Assembly (NCBI RefSeq): GCF_002197815.1
Contig: NZ_NIUB01000010.1
Coordinates: 79,064 to 143,063 of the forward strand
Direction: 5' to 3'
Length of the DNA stretch: 64,000 nt
Source: Pseudomonas oleovorans subsp. oleovorans
GTDB lineage: Bacteria > Pseudomonadota > Gammaproteobacteria > Pseudomonadales > Pseudomonadaceae
Below are positions 50,159 through 58,979 of the stretch, one piece after another. Both the position numbers and the translations under genes were made by a program. Every line of letters begins with the position of its first letter. The first letter of the stretch is position 1. The notes beneath the pieces are model-generated. The model made no database searches and was not told the DNA's origin. It saw nothing but the letters and a program-made list of their open reading frames with translations.

Positions 50159-50985
50159 AGGCTTTGCACCAGACCGAAGCGTTTGCGCAGTACCCGCTGC
50201 AACAGGGCTTTGGGCAGCAGCGTGGCGAGCAGCGGCAGGGCGCGGCTGCCATTGCCCAGGCGCAACAGGCGCGGGCGCTTGTCACGCTGCACGGCGGCCA
50301 GCAGTTGCGCAGCAAACTCGCTGGCCGGGGTCGGGTTGTCCTGTGAGGCATTGGCGCGGGCGCGGATACCCTCGCGCAGCGGCCACCAGGGCGAATCCTC
50401 ACGGATCAGCGCCTCGGCCTGTTGGCTGGCGTTGGCGCCGAAGCTGGAGGCGATGGCGCCGGGCTGCACTTCCATCACCTCGATGGAGAACGGCGCCAGC
50501 TCCATGCGCAGTGCGTCGCTCAAGGCATGCACCGCTGCCTTGGAGGCACAGTAAGCACCGGCGAAGGGTGTTACCAGTACCGAGGAAACGCTGCCGATAT
50601 TCACCACCAGGCCACGGCTGCGACGCAGCAGCGGGAAGAACGCGCGGGTCACGCCGACGATGGAGAACACGTTGGTTTCAAACTGGCGCTGCATGGCTTC
50701 CACGCCGCCGTCGAGCAGCGGGCCCATGGCGCCATAGCCAGCGTTGTTGATCAGTGCATCGAGGCCGCCGATCTCCTCGCTCAGACGTGTGGCTAGCTGC
50801 TGCAGCGCTTCGCCGTCGTTGACGTCGAGTTGCACTGCGTGGAACCCGGCCTGCTCGAGCGCTGTGAGGTCGTGCTCCTTGCGCGCCGTGGCCCACACCA
50901 CGTAGCCAGCCGCCTTGAAGGTATCGGCCAGGGCTCGGCCGATGCCGCTGGAGCAGCCGGTGATAAGGGCGCTGGGTTGGGGCAT
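50155..50985 (-). CDS. Short-chain dehydrogenase/reductase (classical SDR)
   Basis: A 276-aa NAD(P)-dependent oxidoreductase. Cofactor motif TGCSSGIGRALA (9-20), NNAGYG, catalytic Ser (NIGSVSS), YCASKAAVHALSDALRMEL (Tyr-x3-Lys) and a downstream PG motif (VQPGAI). The substrate is unknown. Confidence 0.92.
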   Translation of the reverse strand: MPQPSALITGCSSGIGRALADTFKAAGYVVWATARKEHDLTALEQAGFHAVQLDVNDGEALQQLATRLSEEIGGLDALINNAGYGAMGPLLDGGVEAMQRQFETNVFSIVGVTRAFFPLLRRSRGLVVNIGSVSSVLVTPFAGAYCASKAAVHALSDALRMELAPFSIEVMEVQPGAIASSFGANASQQAEALIREDSPWWPLREGIRARANASQDNPTPASEFAAQLLAAVQRDKRPRLLRLGNGSRALPLLATLLPKALLQRVLRKRFGLVQSL

Positions 50986-51106
50986 GCGCGGGACTCCCTG
51001 AGACGCGAATGGGGTTGCAGCTTAGCAGGCTTGGCTTGAGGTGATGGCGGACTGTTCACCTAGGCTCCTGAGTCCGCCCTACGGGGCTGGCAACGGATGT
51101 CGAGCT

Positions 51107-51173
51107 GTAGGAGCGAGCTCTGCTCGCGAACGCGTATTACGCCGCAAGCTTCGCGAGCAGAGCTCGCTCCTAC
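51107..51173. repeat. REPIN copy 4
   Basis: gtaggagcgagctctgctcgc and complement around a spacer. Same family as the REPINs beside the RAYT gene. It ends 3 bp before the stop of the next minus-strand gene. Confidence 0.9.
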
Positions 51174-51176
51174 AGG

Positions 51177-51641
51177 TTATCGAATGAATTTGCCTTGCAG
51201 ACGCTCGGCGCGAAACTCCAGCGTAGCCGGGCGATAGCCGCTGCGCAGGTCGGGCAGGGGCAGGCAGTCGTTCCAGCTGGCGCCCGGCAGCAGCTCGCCC
51301 GGGCCGCTGTAGCGCGGCGATTCATACAGGCGCTGGGCCAGGTTGGTGGAGTTGCCGGGCCGGTAGGCGGCGACTTCCCAGCGCAGCTCGAGCAAGGCGG
51401 CGTCGCTGCCGTTCTTCAGATCGATGGCCAGCGGGCGGTCGGCAGGGCAGCGCTGCGGGTCGTAGTGCAGGCGTAGTTCGAGGTGGGCGAGGTAGCGCTC
51501 GTCGCGGCTTTCCTGCCAGATCACCCAGGTGGCCACCAGACCCAGACCGACCAGCGCGGCCATGGACACCGGCAGTGCCTTGGTCGGATAGCGGATCAGC
51601 AGAATCAGCCAGGTAATGACGAGTGCGGCACCGAACAGCAT
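51177..51641 (-). CDS. Hypothetical membrane-anchored protein
   Basis: 154 aa with two N-terminal TM helices (about 2-16 and 24-43) followed by a soluble beta-rich domain with two Cys (QRCPADR, WNDCLPLP). No family was recognised with confidence. It is likely a periplasmic or cytosolic domain anchored in the inner membrane. Confidence 0.7.
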   Translation of the reverse strand: MLFGAALVITWLILLIRYPTKALPVSMAALVGLGLVATWVIWQESRDERYLAHLELRLHYDPQRCPADRPLAIDLKNGSDAALLELRWEVAAYRPGNSTNLAQRLYESPRYSGPGELLPGASWNDCLPLPDLRSGYRPATLEFRAERLQGKFIR

Positions 51642-51825
51642 GCGGGCAGTCCTTTTGGAAGTCTGCGCTCATCCTACACTAGCCAGCCCTGCGCCAGGAG
51701 GGGCGCAATGGCCGCTTATCCTGGCGCCGGCGAAAGCGGGAACCGGGGGACAGGATAGCGATGCCCGCTTGTGCGGGCATGCGGTGTTGCCTGATGCCCG
51801 ACATGGGGCGGGGCGTACTGTGCTT

Positions 51826-52605
51826 TCAGTCCTGCGGCTGGTCGCGCAGGAACACCAGGCTGTCGGCCTTGGAATGCTCGGCTGAATAACGGTAACCCTG
51901 ATAGTTGAAGTCCTTCAGACCGTCGGGGTTGGTCAGGCGCTCCTTGATCACGTAGCGCGCCATCAGGCCGCGGGCTTTCTTGGCGTAGAAGCTGATGATC
52001 TTGTACTGGCCGCTCTTCAGATCCTTGAACTCGGTGTCGATGATGCGCGCGTTCAGTGCCTTGCGCTTGACCGCACCGAAGTACTCGTTGGAGGCGAGGT
52101 TGAGCAACACGTTGTCGCCCTGCGCAGCCAGCGCCTCGTTCAGCCAGGCGCTGATGCGCTCGCCCCAGAAGGCGTACAGATCCTTGCCACGGCCGTTGGC
52201 CAGCTTGGTGCCCATTTCCAGGCGATAGGCCTGCATCAGATCCAGCGGGCGCAGCACACCGTAAAGGCCGGAGAGTATGCGCAGGTGAGTCTGGGCGAAG
52301 TCGAAATCCTCTTCGGAGAAATCCTCGGCGTTCAGCCCGGTATAGACGTCGCCCTTGAATGCCAGCAGCGCCTGCTTGGCGTTGGATGGATTGAACGGTC
52401 GTTCCCAGCTACCGAAACGCGCGGCGTTGAGGCCGGCGAGCTTGTCCGACAGATGCATCAGCTCGGCGATCTGCGCCGGGCTTAAGTCGCGCAGCTGGGC
52501 GATTAGCTCCTGGGCGTGGTCGAGGTGCTCGGGTTGGGTGAAGCGCGGGGTGGCAGGCGGCGTCTCGTAGTCGAGGGTTTTGGCCGGTGAAATCACCATC
52601 AGCAT
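51826..52605 (-). CDS. yaaA: Peroxide stress protein YaaA
   Basis: A 259-aa DUF328/UPF0246 protein that lowers free iron during peroxide stress in E. coli. Full-length match from [14 protein letters not shown] through [50 protein letters not shown] and [10 protein letters not shown] to the end. Confidence 0.95.
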   Translation of the reverse strand: MLMVISPAKTLDYETPPATPRFTQPEHLDHAQELIAQLRDLSPAQIAELMHLSDKLAGLNAARFGSWERPFNPSNAKQALLAFKGDVYTGLNAEDFSEEDFDFAQTHLRILSGLYGVLRPLDLMQAYRLEMGTKLANGRGKDLYAFWGERISAWLNEALAAQGDNVLLNLASNEYFGAVKRKALNARIIDTEFKDLKSGQYKIISFYAKKARGLMARYVIKERLTNPDGLKDFNYQGYRYSAEHSKADSLVFLRDQPQD

Positions 52606-52702
52606 GTGCGGAGTCTCCAGAAAGCGTGAGGGCGATTCTAGAGGTCAGGGGGCGGCAAGACCACCTATCGGAGTGATTGAGAGGATCAGCATTGATGCCT
52701 TT

Positions 52703-52761
52703 GTAGGAGCTGGCTTGCCGGCGATCAGCGTTGACGGGATCGCCAGCAAGCCGGCTCCTAC
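52703..52761. repeat. REP-like inverted pair downstream of the yaaA promoter region
   Basis: gtaggagctggcttgccggcgat and complement atcgccagcaagccggctcctac. It lies in the 530-bp gap 52606-53136, which holds no gene I can support. Confidence 0.8.
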
Positions 52762-52984
52762 AGGAGCGCAGAGAGTCAGGCGATACGAACAGCGCCCTGC
52801 ACCTGATTGGCGCGGCATGCTGCAAGAGGGGGCGGGTAAGGGAGGCGAGTTACAGCAGGTAGGAATTCGGACTTTAACGGGGTGCTGGTGGCTCGCCAAG
52901 CACTATCTGCCGCCTCTGCAAATAAACCTGTGTGGCGATAAAAAAACGTTTTTCTGTCATGTGAATTGGAGTAATTAAAAAGCA

Positions 52985-53074
52985 AGACCGCCGAAACCTG
53001 CAGACAGGTGGCGGCCATTGGCCCTCACTTTGCTTGCCACCTTTCGGGGCCGACCTGAAAAAAGTCGGCGGTCT
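52985..53074 (+). promoter_or_regulatory. Structured leader candidate upstream of the PIN-PhoH gene
   Basis: Nested complementary segments: agaccgccga (52985-52994) with tcggcggtct (53065-53074), aggtggc (53006-53012) with gccacct (53036-53042), and an inner ggcc-att-ggcc. A competing small hairpin, acctg-caga-caggt, uses the same left side. It lies 62 nt before the start codon. It does not match a riboswitch class I know. Confidence 0.4.
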
Positions 53075-53136
53075 CTGTCCGGCGCAGCACCGCCCTGGTA
53101 TTGCGTCGCCTGGCTACTACAAGAAGGTGACCGAGT

Positions 53137-54528
53137 ATGGATGACCACGGACGCTCCAAGCCCACCGCTCCAACCCTCTACGCCCTCGACACCAATGTTC
53201 TGATCCACGATCCCAACGCCTTGCTCAACTTCGAAGAACACCACGTCGCCATCCCGATGACAGTATTGGAGGAACTCGACAAACTGAAGTCCGGCAAGCA
53301 CGGTGTCGCCGTCGAATGTCGCCAGGCCATCCGCCTGATCGATCAAATTCTCGCCGGGGCGGAGCCCGAGGACGTCGAGTACGGGGTACCCATCCAGCGC
53401 GGCAAGAGCGACCCCTGCGGGCGTCTTTCCATTCTTATGAGCAAAAGTGCGGCGCCGGTAACCTGGCTGCCGGAAAACCTCAACGACAACAAGATCATCA
53501 ACCAGTTGGTGGAGCTGAACTCGCGCAACCCCGGCCTCTCCGTGGTGCTGGTGACCAAGGACATCAACATGCGCCTGAAGGCGCGCGCCTGCGGTATCGA
53601 CGCCGAGGACTACCACACCGACCAACTGGTCGATGACGTTTCGCTGCTGTCGAAGGGTTATCACGACATGCCCGGCTCGTTCTGGGATCGCGTGAGCAAG
53701 GTCGACACCCGTCAGGACCACGGCCGTACCTGGCATCGTGTGCAACTGACCGACAACCTGCCGGCCGTGCATGTCAACGAGTTCATCCTCGATGAACAGG
53801 GCTTCGTCGGCTGGATCAAGGCGATCAAGGGTGATGAGCTGGTGATCCTCGACATGCACCAGGAGCCGCTGCTGCATCAGGAAGCCTGGGGCCTGAAACC
53901 GCGCGACATCCATCAGGCGCTGGCGCTGTTCGCCTTGCTCGACCCGGACATCCACCTGGTCAACCTGTCCGGCGCCGCCGGCTCCGGCAAGACCATCCTG
54001 GCGCTGGCTGCGGCCATCGAGCAGACCATGGTCAGCAAGCGCTACCGGCGCATCATCGCCACCCGCAGCGTGCAGGGGCTGGATCAGGAGATCGGCTTTC
54101 TGCCCGGTACCGAGGCGGAAAAGATGGAGCCCTGGCTCGGCGCGATTACCGACAACCTCGAAGCGTTGCACATGGAGGACGAGAGCACCCACGGCAGCGT
54201 CGACTACATCCTGCAGAAGGTGCCGCTGCAGTTCAAATCGCTCAACTACATACGCGGGCGCAGCTTCCAGCAGAGCCTGATCCTCATCGACGAATGCCAG
54301 AACCTCACCCCGCACCAGATGAAGACCATCATCACCCGTGCCGGCAGCGGCTCGAAAGTGGTATGCCTGGGTAACCTGGCCCAGATCGACACCCCTTACC
54401 TATCCGCGCCCAGCTCGGGCCTGACCTACCTCACCGAACGCTTCAAGGACTTCCCGCACGGCGTGCACATCACCCTGCAAGGCGTACCACGCTCGATCCT
54501 CGCGGAGTACGCGGAAACCCATATGTAA
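53137..54528 (+). CDS. PIN domain-PhoH family ATPase (PhoH2-like RNA helicase/nuclease)
   Basis: 463 aa. The N-terminal PIN nuclease domain (TLYALDTNVLIHDPNAL, acidic residues in VLEELDKLK and VTKDINMRLKA) is fused to a PhoH P-loop ATPase with Walker A SGAAGSGKTI and Walker B LILIDECQN. Mycobacterial PhoH2 with this architecture unwinds and cleaves RNA. ATG 53137 is likely, with AAGAAGGTGACCG upstream. It has a long leader and its own terminator. Confidence 0.92.
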   Translation: MDDHGRSKPTAPTLYALDTNVLIHDPNALLNFEEHHVAIPMTVLEELDKLKSGKHGVAVECRQAIRLIDQILAGAEPEDVEYGVPIQRGKSDPCGRLSILMSKSAAPVTWLPENLNDNKIINQLVELNSRNPGLSVVLVTKDINMRLKARACGIDAEDYHTDQLVDDVSLLSKGYHDMPGSFWDRVSKVDTRQDHGRTWHRVQLTDNLPAVHVNEFILDEQGFVGWIKAIKGDELVILDMHQEPLLHQEAWGLKPRDIHQALALFALLDPDIHLVNLSGAAGSGKTILALAAAIEQTMVSKRYRRIIATRSVQGLDQEIGFLPGTEAEKMEPWLGAITDNLEALHMEDESTHGSVDYILQKVPLQFKSLNYIRGRSFQQSLILIDECQNLTPHQMKTIITRAGSGSKVVCLGNLAQIDTPYLSAPSSGLTYLTERFKDFPHGVHITLQGVPRSILAEYAETHM

Positions 54529-54550
54529 CCCTTCAGCTGTGAAACACTGG

Positions 54551-54580
54551 CGCCCCTGCTCGTAAGAGCGGGGGCGTTTT
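54551..54580 (+). terminator. Intrinsic terminator after the PIN-PhoH gene
   Basis: cgcccctgctc-gtaa-gagcgggggcg hairpin (one mismatch) followed by TTTT. Confidence 0.88.
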
Positions 54581-54610
54581 AGTCTGCATCAACGAATTTC
54601 TGCAGGGCCC

Positions 54611-54657
54611 GTGGGAGCGGCTTCAGCCGCGATGATCGCGGATAAATCCGCTCCTAC
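54611..54657. repeat. REP-like inverted pair
   Basis: gtgggagcggcttcagccgcga with the partner tcgcggataaatccgctcctac. It lies in the gap 54529-54832, which otherwise holds only a terminator, the ctcccctctcccg hairpin and the moaC promoter region. Confidence 0.65.
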
Positions 54658-54670
54658 AGAAGCGCGCATT

Positions 54671-54714
54671 TGGCTCCCCTCTCCCGCTTGCGGGAGAGGG
54701 GCTGGGGGAGAGGG
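54671..54714. repeat. ctcccctctcccg hairpin repeat
   Basis: ctcccctctcccgcttgcgg followed by gagaggggctgggggagagg. The same module forms the core of the element at 39723-39896. Confidence 0.65.
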
Positions 54715-54832
54715 TTCGTAGCTCGGCTGCAATCCGGGCCGCTCGGCTGCAGGATTTCATCCGACCTACAAGAGGACTGCAAATCCTGACCTGCAGGTTT
54801 ACAATCGGTCGATTCCCGTCTGGAGCTTTCCC

Positions 54833-55309
54833 GTGCTGACCCACCTCGATTCCCAAGGCCGCGCGCACATGGTCGACGTCACCGACAAGGCGACCACCTT
54901 CCGCGAAGCCACCGCCGAAGCACGCGTGCGCATGCTGCCCGCCACCCTGCAGATGATCGTTGCCGGTGAGCACCCCAAAGGCGACGTATTCGCCGTGGCA
55001 CGTATCGCCGGCATCCAGGCCGCGAAAAAAACCAGCGACCTGATCCCCCTGTGCCACCCGCTGATGCTCACCGGCGTCAAGGTCGAACTCAGCGCCGAAG
55101 GCGACGACAGCGTGCATATCACTGCCCGTTGCAAACTGTCCGGGCAAACCGGTGTCGAGATGGAAGCACTGACTGCCGCCAGCGTCGCCGCGCTGACCAT
55201 CTATGACATGTGCAAGGCCGTGGATCGTGGCATGGTCATCGAGCAGGTACGCCTGCTGGAAAAACTCGGCGGCAAGAGCGGTCACTACAAGCTGGAGGAA
55301 CAAGCATGA
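54833..55309 (+). CDS. moaC: Cyclic pyranopterin monophosphate synthase MoaC
   Basis: Molybdenum cofactor step 1 with MoaA. 158 aa. [41 protein letters not shown] and [23 protein letters not shown] are all intact. The start is GTG 54833. Overlaps moaD by 4 bp. Confidence 0.97.
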   Translation: MLTHLDSQGRAHMVDVTDKATTFREATAEARVRMLPATLQMIVAGEHPKGDVFAVARIAGIQAAKKTSDLIPLCHPLMLTGVKVELSAEGDDSVHITARCKLSGQTGVEMEALTAASVAALTIYDMCKAVDRGMVIEQVRLLEKLGGKSGHYKLEEQA

Positions 55310-55548
55310 TCCGCGTGCAATATTTCGCCCGCTACCGCGAAGCCCTGGGCCGTGACGACGAACAACTCAGCGGCGACTTCGCTACCCTCGACGACTTGCG
55401 CCTGCACCTGGTCGCCCGTGGCGGCGAATGGGAAGTGCTGGGTGAGCAGAACCTGATGTGCGCGCGCAACCAGGAACTGTGCAGTCTCGACGAACCGCTG
55501 GCCGAAGGCGATGAGGTCGCCTTCTTCCCCACCGTTACCGGTGGTTGA
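55306..55548 (+). CDS. moaD: Molybdopterin synthase sulfur carrier subunit MoaD
   Basis: An 80-aa ubiquitin-fold protein ending in the required Gly-Gly (FFPTVTGG), which is thiocarboxylated and used by MoaE to make molybdopterin. Confidence 0.95.
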   Translation: MIRVQYFARYREALGRDDEQLSGDFATLDDLRLHLVARGGEWEVLGEQNLMCARNQELCSLDEPLAEGDEVAFFPTVTGG

Positions 55549-55556
55549 TGCAGGCG

Positions 55557-55583
55557 TAGGGTGGGCTTCAGCCCACCAAACCG
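55557..55583. repeat. Half unit of the gtagggtggg repeat between moaD and moaE
   Basis: gtagggtgggcttcagccca is a small palindrome in the 69-bp gap between moaD and moaE. Confidence 0.6.
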
Positions 55584-55617
55584 ACTCTGAAAACGCCTCT
55601 TCAAACGAGACACTCCC

Positions 55618-56067
55618 ATGACCATCCGCGTCCAAGCCCAACCCTTCGACCCCGGCACCGAGCTCAACGCCCTGCATGCCGCCAACCTCGGCATCGGCGC
55701 GGTGGTCACCTTCGTCGGCTACGTGCGCGACTTCAATGAAGGTCGCGAAGTCGGCGGCATGTTCCTCGAACACTTCCCCGGCATGACCGAAAAGGCTCTG
55801 GCCAAGATCGCCGATGAGGCCCGTGAGCGCTGGCCGTTGCTGGGCATCGAGATCATCCACCGCATCGGTCGTCTGGAGCCGGGCCAGCCCATCGTCTTCG
55901 TCGGCACCAGCAGCGCCCATCGCCAGGCCGCGTTCGATGCCTGCAACTTCATCATGGATTACCTGAAGACCCGCGCGCCGTTCTGGAAGAAGGAAGACAC
56001 CAGCGAAGGCCCGCGCTGGGTCGAAGGCCGCTGCAGCGACCAGAGCGCCGCCGAGCGTTGGAAGTAG
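55618..56067 (+). CDS. moaE: Molybdopterin synthase catalytic subunit MoaE
   Basis: 149 aa. GAVVTFVGYVRDFNEG, LEHFPGMTEKAL, IIHRIGRLEPG, SSAHRQAAFDACNFIMDYLKTRAPFWKKE (catalytic Lys) are conserved. With moaC and moaD it completes the second step of cofactor synthesis. moaA and moaB are not in the window. Confidence 0.97.
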   Translation: MTIRVQAQPFDPGTELNALHAANLGIGAVVTFVGYVRDFNEGREVGGMFLEHFPGMTEKALAKIADEARERWPLLGIEIIHRIGRLEPGQPIVFVGTSSAHRQAAFDACNFIMDYLKTRAPFWKKEDTSEGPRWVEGRCSDQSAAERWK

Positions 56068-56455
56068 CAGGGAGTCATGGGGCTGTTACCTGAACCCACC
56101 TTCGACGTGGCGCCATCAACCGCTTGGTGGGTTACGCGGCGCACGACTTTCATCTGAGTCTTGAAGACCGTCATTCAGCGCCGCTAACCCACCCTACGAG
56201 TGACCGCGCGCTGAACCGTAGGGTGGGTTAGCCGCCTGGTAGATCTGTTGAGTGAGTCGTAATGCCTGCTGCGGCGTAACCCACCATTGGCGCAACGCGA
56301 TCCATCACTCGGTGGGCTAGGCGGCGCACGGCCTGAAGGCCGGTATTCTGCGTTGCCAGCCTTAGTGGCCGCGAAAGCCACATCACGTGTAGGAGCTGGC
56401 TTGCCAGCGATGCGTCAAGCGGATCGCCAGCAAGCTGGCTCCTACAAGAGCGGTT
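56068..56455. other. Intergenic tract of repeat fragments, no gene
   Basis: It holds several broken ccaccctacg / gtagggtgggttag units (about 56195-56235) and related ggtgggctaggcgg text, then an REP-like pair at 56389-56445. No open frame here resembles a protein. Confidence 0.6.
56389..56445. repeat. REP-like inverted pair
   Basis: gtaggagctggcttgccagcga and complement tcgccagcaagctggctcctac, a near-perfect inverted pair. Same family as 48535 and 52703. Confidence 0.8.
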
Positions 56456-56620
56456 TCACGCCAACGCCAGATGCACCCGCAACGCAATCGGCACCAGCAT
56501 CAGCAATACGCCCAAACCCAGCACGCGTACGCCCCATTCGTGTTCGCGAAAGTTGAAGCCGACTCCCAGCAGCAGAAAGCCGCCGATCAGCAGCATCAGC
56601 ATCAGGTGATAGTGGTCCAT
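56456..56620 (-). CDS. Small two-helix membrane protein (54 aa)
   Basis: ATG 56620 to TGA 56456 encodes MDHYHLMLMLLIGGFLLLGV, then GFNFREHEWG and a second helix, VRVLGLGVLLMLVPIALRVH. Two hydrophobic helices joined by a charged turn make a believable inner-membrane miniprotein. ATG is preceded by GGAGAAGCGCC. Its stop lies 11 bp from an REP-like pair. I do not recognise a family. It was found by reading the minus strand. Confidence 0.72.
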   Translation of the reverse strand: MDHYHLMLMLLIGGFLLLGVGFNFREHEWGVRVLGLGVLLMLVPIALRVHLALA

Positions 56621-56793
56621 GGCGCTTCTCCACGTTGCGATCCTGATTACAGCTTAGTCCCGCCGTCTGGCTTGGGGGCTGATCTGGGGCAATGAAAGTC
56701 TGACTCGATTGGCGACAAAGTGCGTCTCGATTGGTCGCTGTCTGGAGCCAGGGCCTGCTCCATACTGTGCGCAGTCATCGTCAAGGATCGTCC

Positions 56794-58716
56794 ATGCGCC
56801 TGTTCCCCTCACTCCTGCTCGCCGGCCTGCTGGCCGCCATGCCGCTGGCCGCTGTCGAGCGCAGTTTCACCATCCTGCACAGCAACGACTGGCAGTCGCG
56901 CCTGCTCGGCTTCGGCCCCAACAATGAATACAGCCCGGCGACGGTGAACGATGACGACACCGTCGGCGGCGTCGCCCGGCTTGCCACGTTATTGAATGAG
57001 CGCCGCGCGGCAGCCGGTGAAGAACCTGTGCTGTTGCTCGACGGCGGCGACTTCACCATGGGTACGCTGTTTCACACCATCGCCCGCGAGATGGGCAGCG
57101 AACTGCGCCTGATGAGTGAGCTGGGCTATGACGCCGCGGTGATCGGCAACCACGAATTCGACTTCCGCCCAGCCGGGCTGGCCGCAATGATCAGCGCGGC
57201 GCACAGGGCCAAGGGCGAGGCGCTGGTGCCACTGCTGTCGAGCAACATGCGTTTCGATGCCGCGAGCAAGGCCGACAACAGCCTGCAGGCGCACGTCGAG
57301 GCCGGGCACATCCTGCCGTACAAGCTGATCGAGCGCGGCGGTATTCGTTTCGGTCTGTTCGGCCTGCTTGGCAACAACGCCGTGGCCGTCAGCCCGATGA
57401 TCAAGCCGGTGACCTTCGCCGACCCGGTCGCCACCGCCAGGGAAACCGTGGCCAAGCTGCGCGAGGAGGGCGCCGAGGTGGTCATCCTGCTCTCGCACAT
57501 GGGCGTTACCCAGCAGGCCGATGGCAGCTGGCGCGGCGAGGAAGTGGAACTGGTCGAGCAGGTGCCCGGCGTCGATATCGTCGTCGTCGGCCATTCGCAT
57601 GTGGCACTGCCGCAGCCGGTGCTGGTGGGTGGACGTACCCCGGTGGTGCAGGCTGGTTCCGAGATCCAGTACCTCGGCGAACTGCGCATGAGCCTGGGTG
57701 AAGACGGCGTGCCACGTGTGCGCGACTATCGCTTGCACGCCGTCAACGACAGCATCGTCGGCGACGCGACCATCACCGCCAAGGTCGAAGACTTCAAGCA
57801 GGTGGTCAGCGAGCGCATGCTGACGCCCAAGGGCTATCGCTTCGACCAGCCGCTGGCGAAGGTCGACCAGAGCCTGGGCCGTGATTTCACCGATCAGACC
57901 CTGGCCAACCTGGTCACCGATGCGCTGCGTCATGCCGTCGATGCCGACCTGGCCTTCACCGGCAACGGCACCATCCGCGATGACCTGCTCAAGGGCCGCA
58001 ATGGCGTGCAGGACGTCTCCGACCTGTTTCGCATCGCCCCGCTGGGCATCGGCCAGTTCGACGACGAACCGGGCTACCCGATGATCAAGGCCTACATCAG
58101 CGCGCGCGAAATCAAGTCACTACTGGAGGTACTGCTGCTCGCCTACCAGCTGCGTGACAGCCAGAGCTATTACCCCCGGGTTTCCGGCGTGCGCTTCACC
58201 TACAACCCCTGGCGCGTGCCGTTCGACCGCGTCAGCCGCATCGAAATCGGCGATTCGCACGGCGGCTACCGTGACCTGGACCTGAACGACACGCGCCTCT
58301 ACAGCATTGGCGCCACCAGCTACGTCGGCAGCTTCACCTGGCTGGTACCGGACCTGACCAAGGGCCTGCTCAACGTCATCCCCAAGGATGCCGAGGGCCG
58401 CCCGCTGCCGCGTATCGAAGACGCCATCATCGACCAGGACCCGGATAAGGAAGGCGTGCAGGAACTCAAGGAATGGCAGGTGCTGCTCGACCATATCCGC
58501 AGCCTGCCGGATCTCGATGGCGACGGCCTGGCCGATATTCCCACCAGCGGTGCGGCTGCCGAAGCGCGCATGATCCGCGCGCCCAGCCTGCACCCGGCCG
58601 AGCTGTTCCGCCTGGCCGGGCCGATGCAGTGGGGCGCCAGCGCGGTGATCCTGGCCGGCGTGCTGCTGATTCTCTGGCTGCTGAGTCGCCCGCTGCGCCG
58701 CCGCTGTCAGCGTTAA
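56794..58716 (+). CDS. Membrane-anchored bifunctional metallophosphatase / 5'-nucleotidase
   Basis: 640 aa. Signal peptide (1-20). Calcineurin-like metallophosphatase with FTILHSNDWQSR, LLLDGGDFTMG, IGNHEFDFRP, LLSHMG and VVVGHSHVALPQPV. The UshA-type C-terminal nucleotide-binding domain (NLVTDALRHAVDADLAFTGNGTIR, and GVRFTYNP) follows. A C-terminal TM helix (WGASAVILAGVLLILWLL) with an Arg-rich tail anchors it to the inner membrane, which soluble UshA lacks. It probably hydrolyses periplasmic nucleotides. Confidence 0.92.
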   Translation: MRLFPSLLLAGLLAAMPLAAVERSFTILHSNDWQSRLLGFGPNNEYSPATVNDDDTVGGVARLATLLNERRAAAGEEPVLLLDGGDFTMGTLFHTIAREMGSELRLMSELGYDAAVIGNHEFDFRPAGLAAMISAAHRAKGEALVPLLSSNMRFDAASKADNSLQAHVEAGHILPYKLIERGGIRFGLFGLLGNNAVAVSPMIKPVTFADPVATARETVAKLREEGAEVVILLSHMGVTQQADGSWRGEEVELVEQVPGVDIVVVGHSHVALPQPVLVGGRTPVVQAGSEIQYLGELRMSLGEDGVPRVRDYRLHAVNDSIVGDATITAKVEDFKQVVSERMLTPKGYRFDQPLAKVDQSLGRDFTDQTLANLVTDALRHAVDADLAFTGNGTIRDDLLKGRNGVQDVSDLFRIAPLGIGQFDDEPGYPMIKAYISAREIKSLLEVLLLAYQLRDSQSYYPRVSGVRFTYNPWRVPFDRVSRIEIGDSHGGYRDLDLNDTRLYSIGATSYVGSFTWLVPDLTKGLLNVIPKDAEGRPLPRIEDAIIDQDPDKEGVQELKEWQVLLDHIRSLPDLDGDGLADIPTSGAAAEARMIRAPSLHPAELFRLAGPMQWGASAVILAGVLLILWLLSRPLRRRCQR

Positions 58717-58979
58717 CGTCCGTAGGGTGCGCCGCGCGCACCGGGAATGACGCGCCACTCGGCCCTCACGCTCGCAATATGCGCCCATACGCTCTCGGTC
58801 GCGCCTGCCTGAACATCATGACGCCGTTGAGGTTGGTGCGCCCCCTACGGTCCGCCACCTTGCCAAGCCTTGCCTGCCTCCGTATGGTGCAAAGCCGCCT
58901 GATTCGGAAGCTACGCAATGATCGCTCAGCACTGCCCGCTCGGTGACCGCGCACAGCCGGCCAACCCCCACTCGGATAA

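Noticed and set aside
53018..53203. 61-aa frame before the PIN-PhoH gene
   Set aside because: It lies in the hairpin-rich leader and overlaps the real gene start, with proline-rich low-complexity sequence.
54721..54832. Molybdenum-cofactor riboswitch before moaC
   Set aside because: The short leader shows no matching structured core. Only an imperfect repeat of ctcggctgca is visible.
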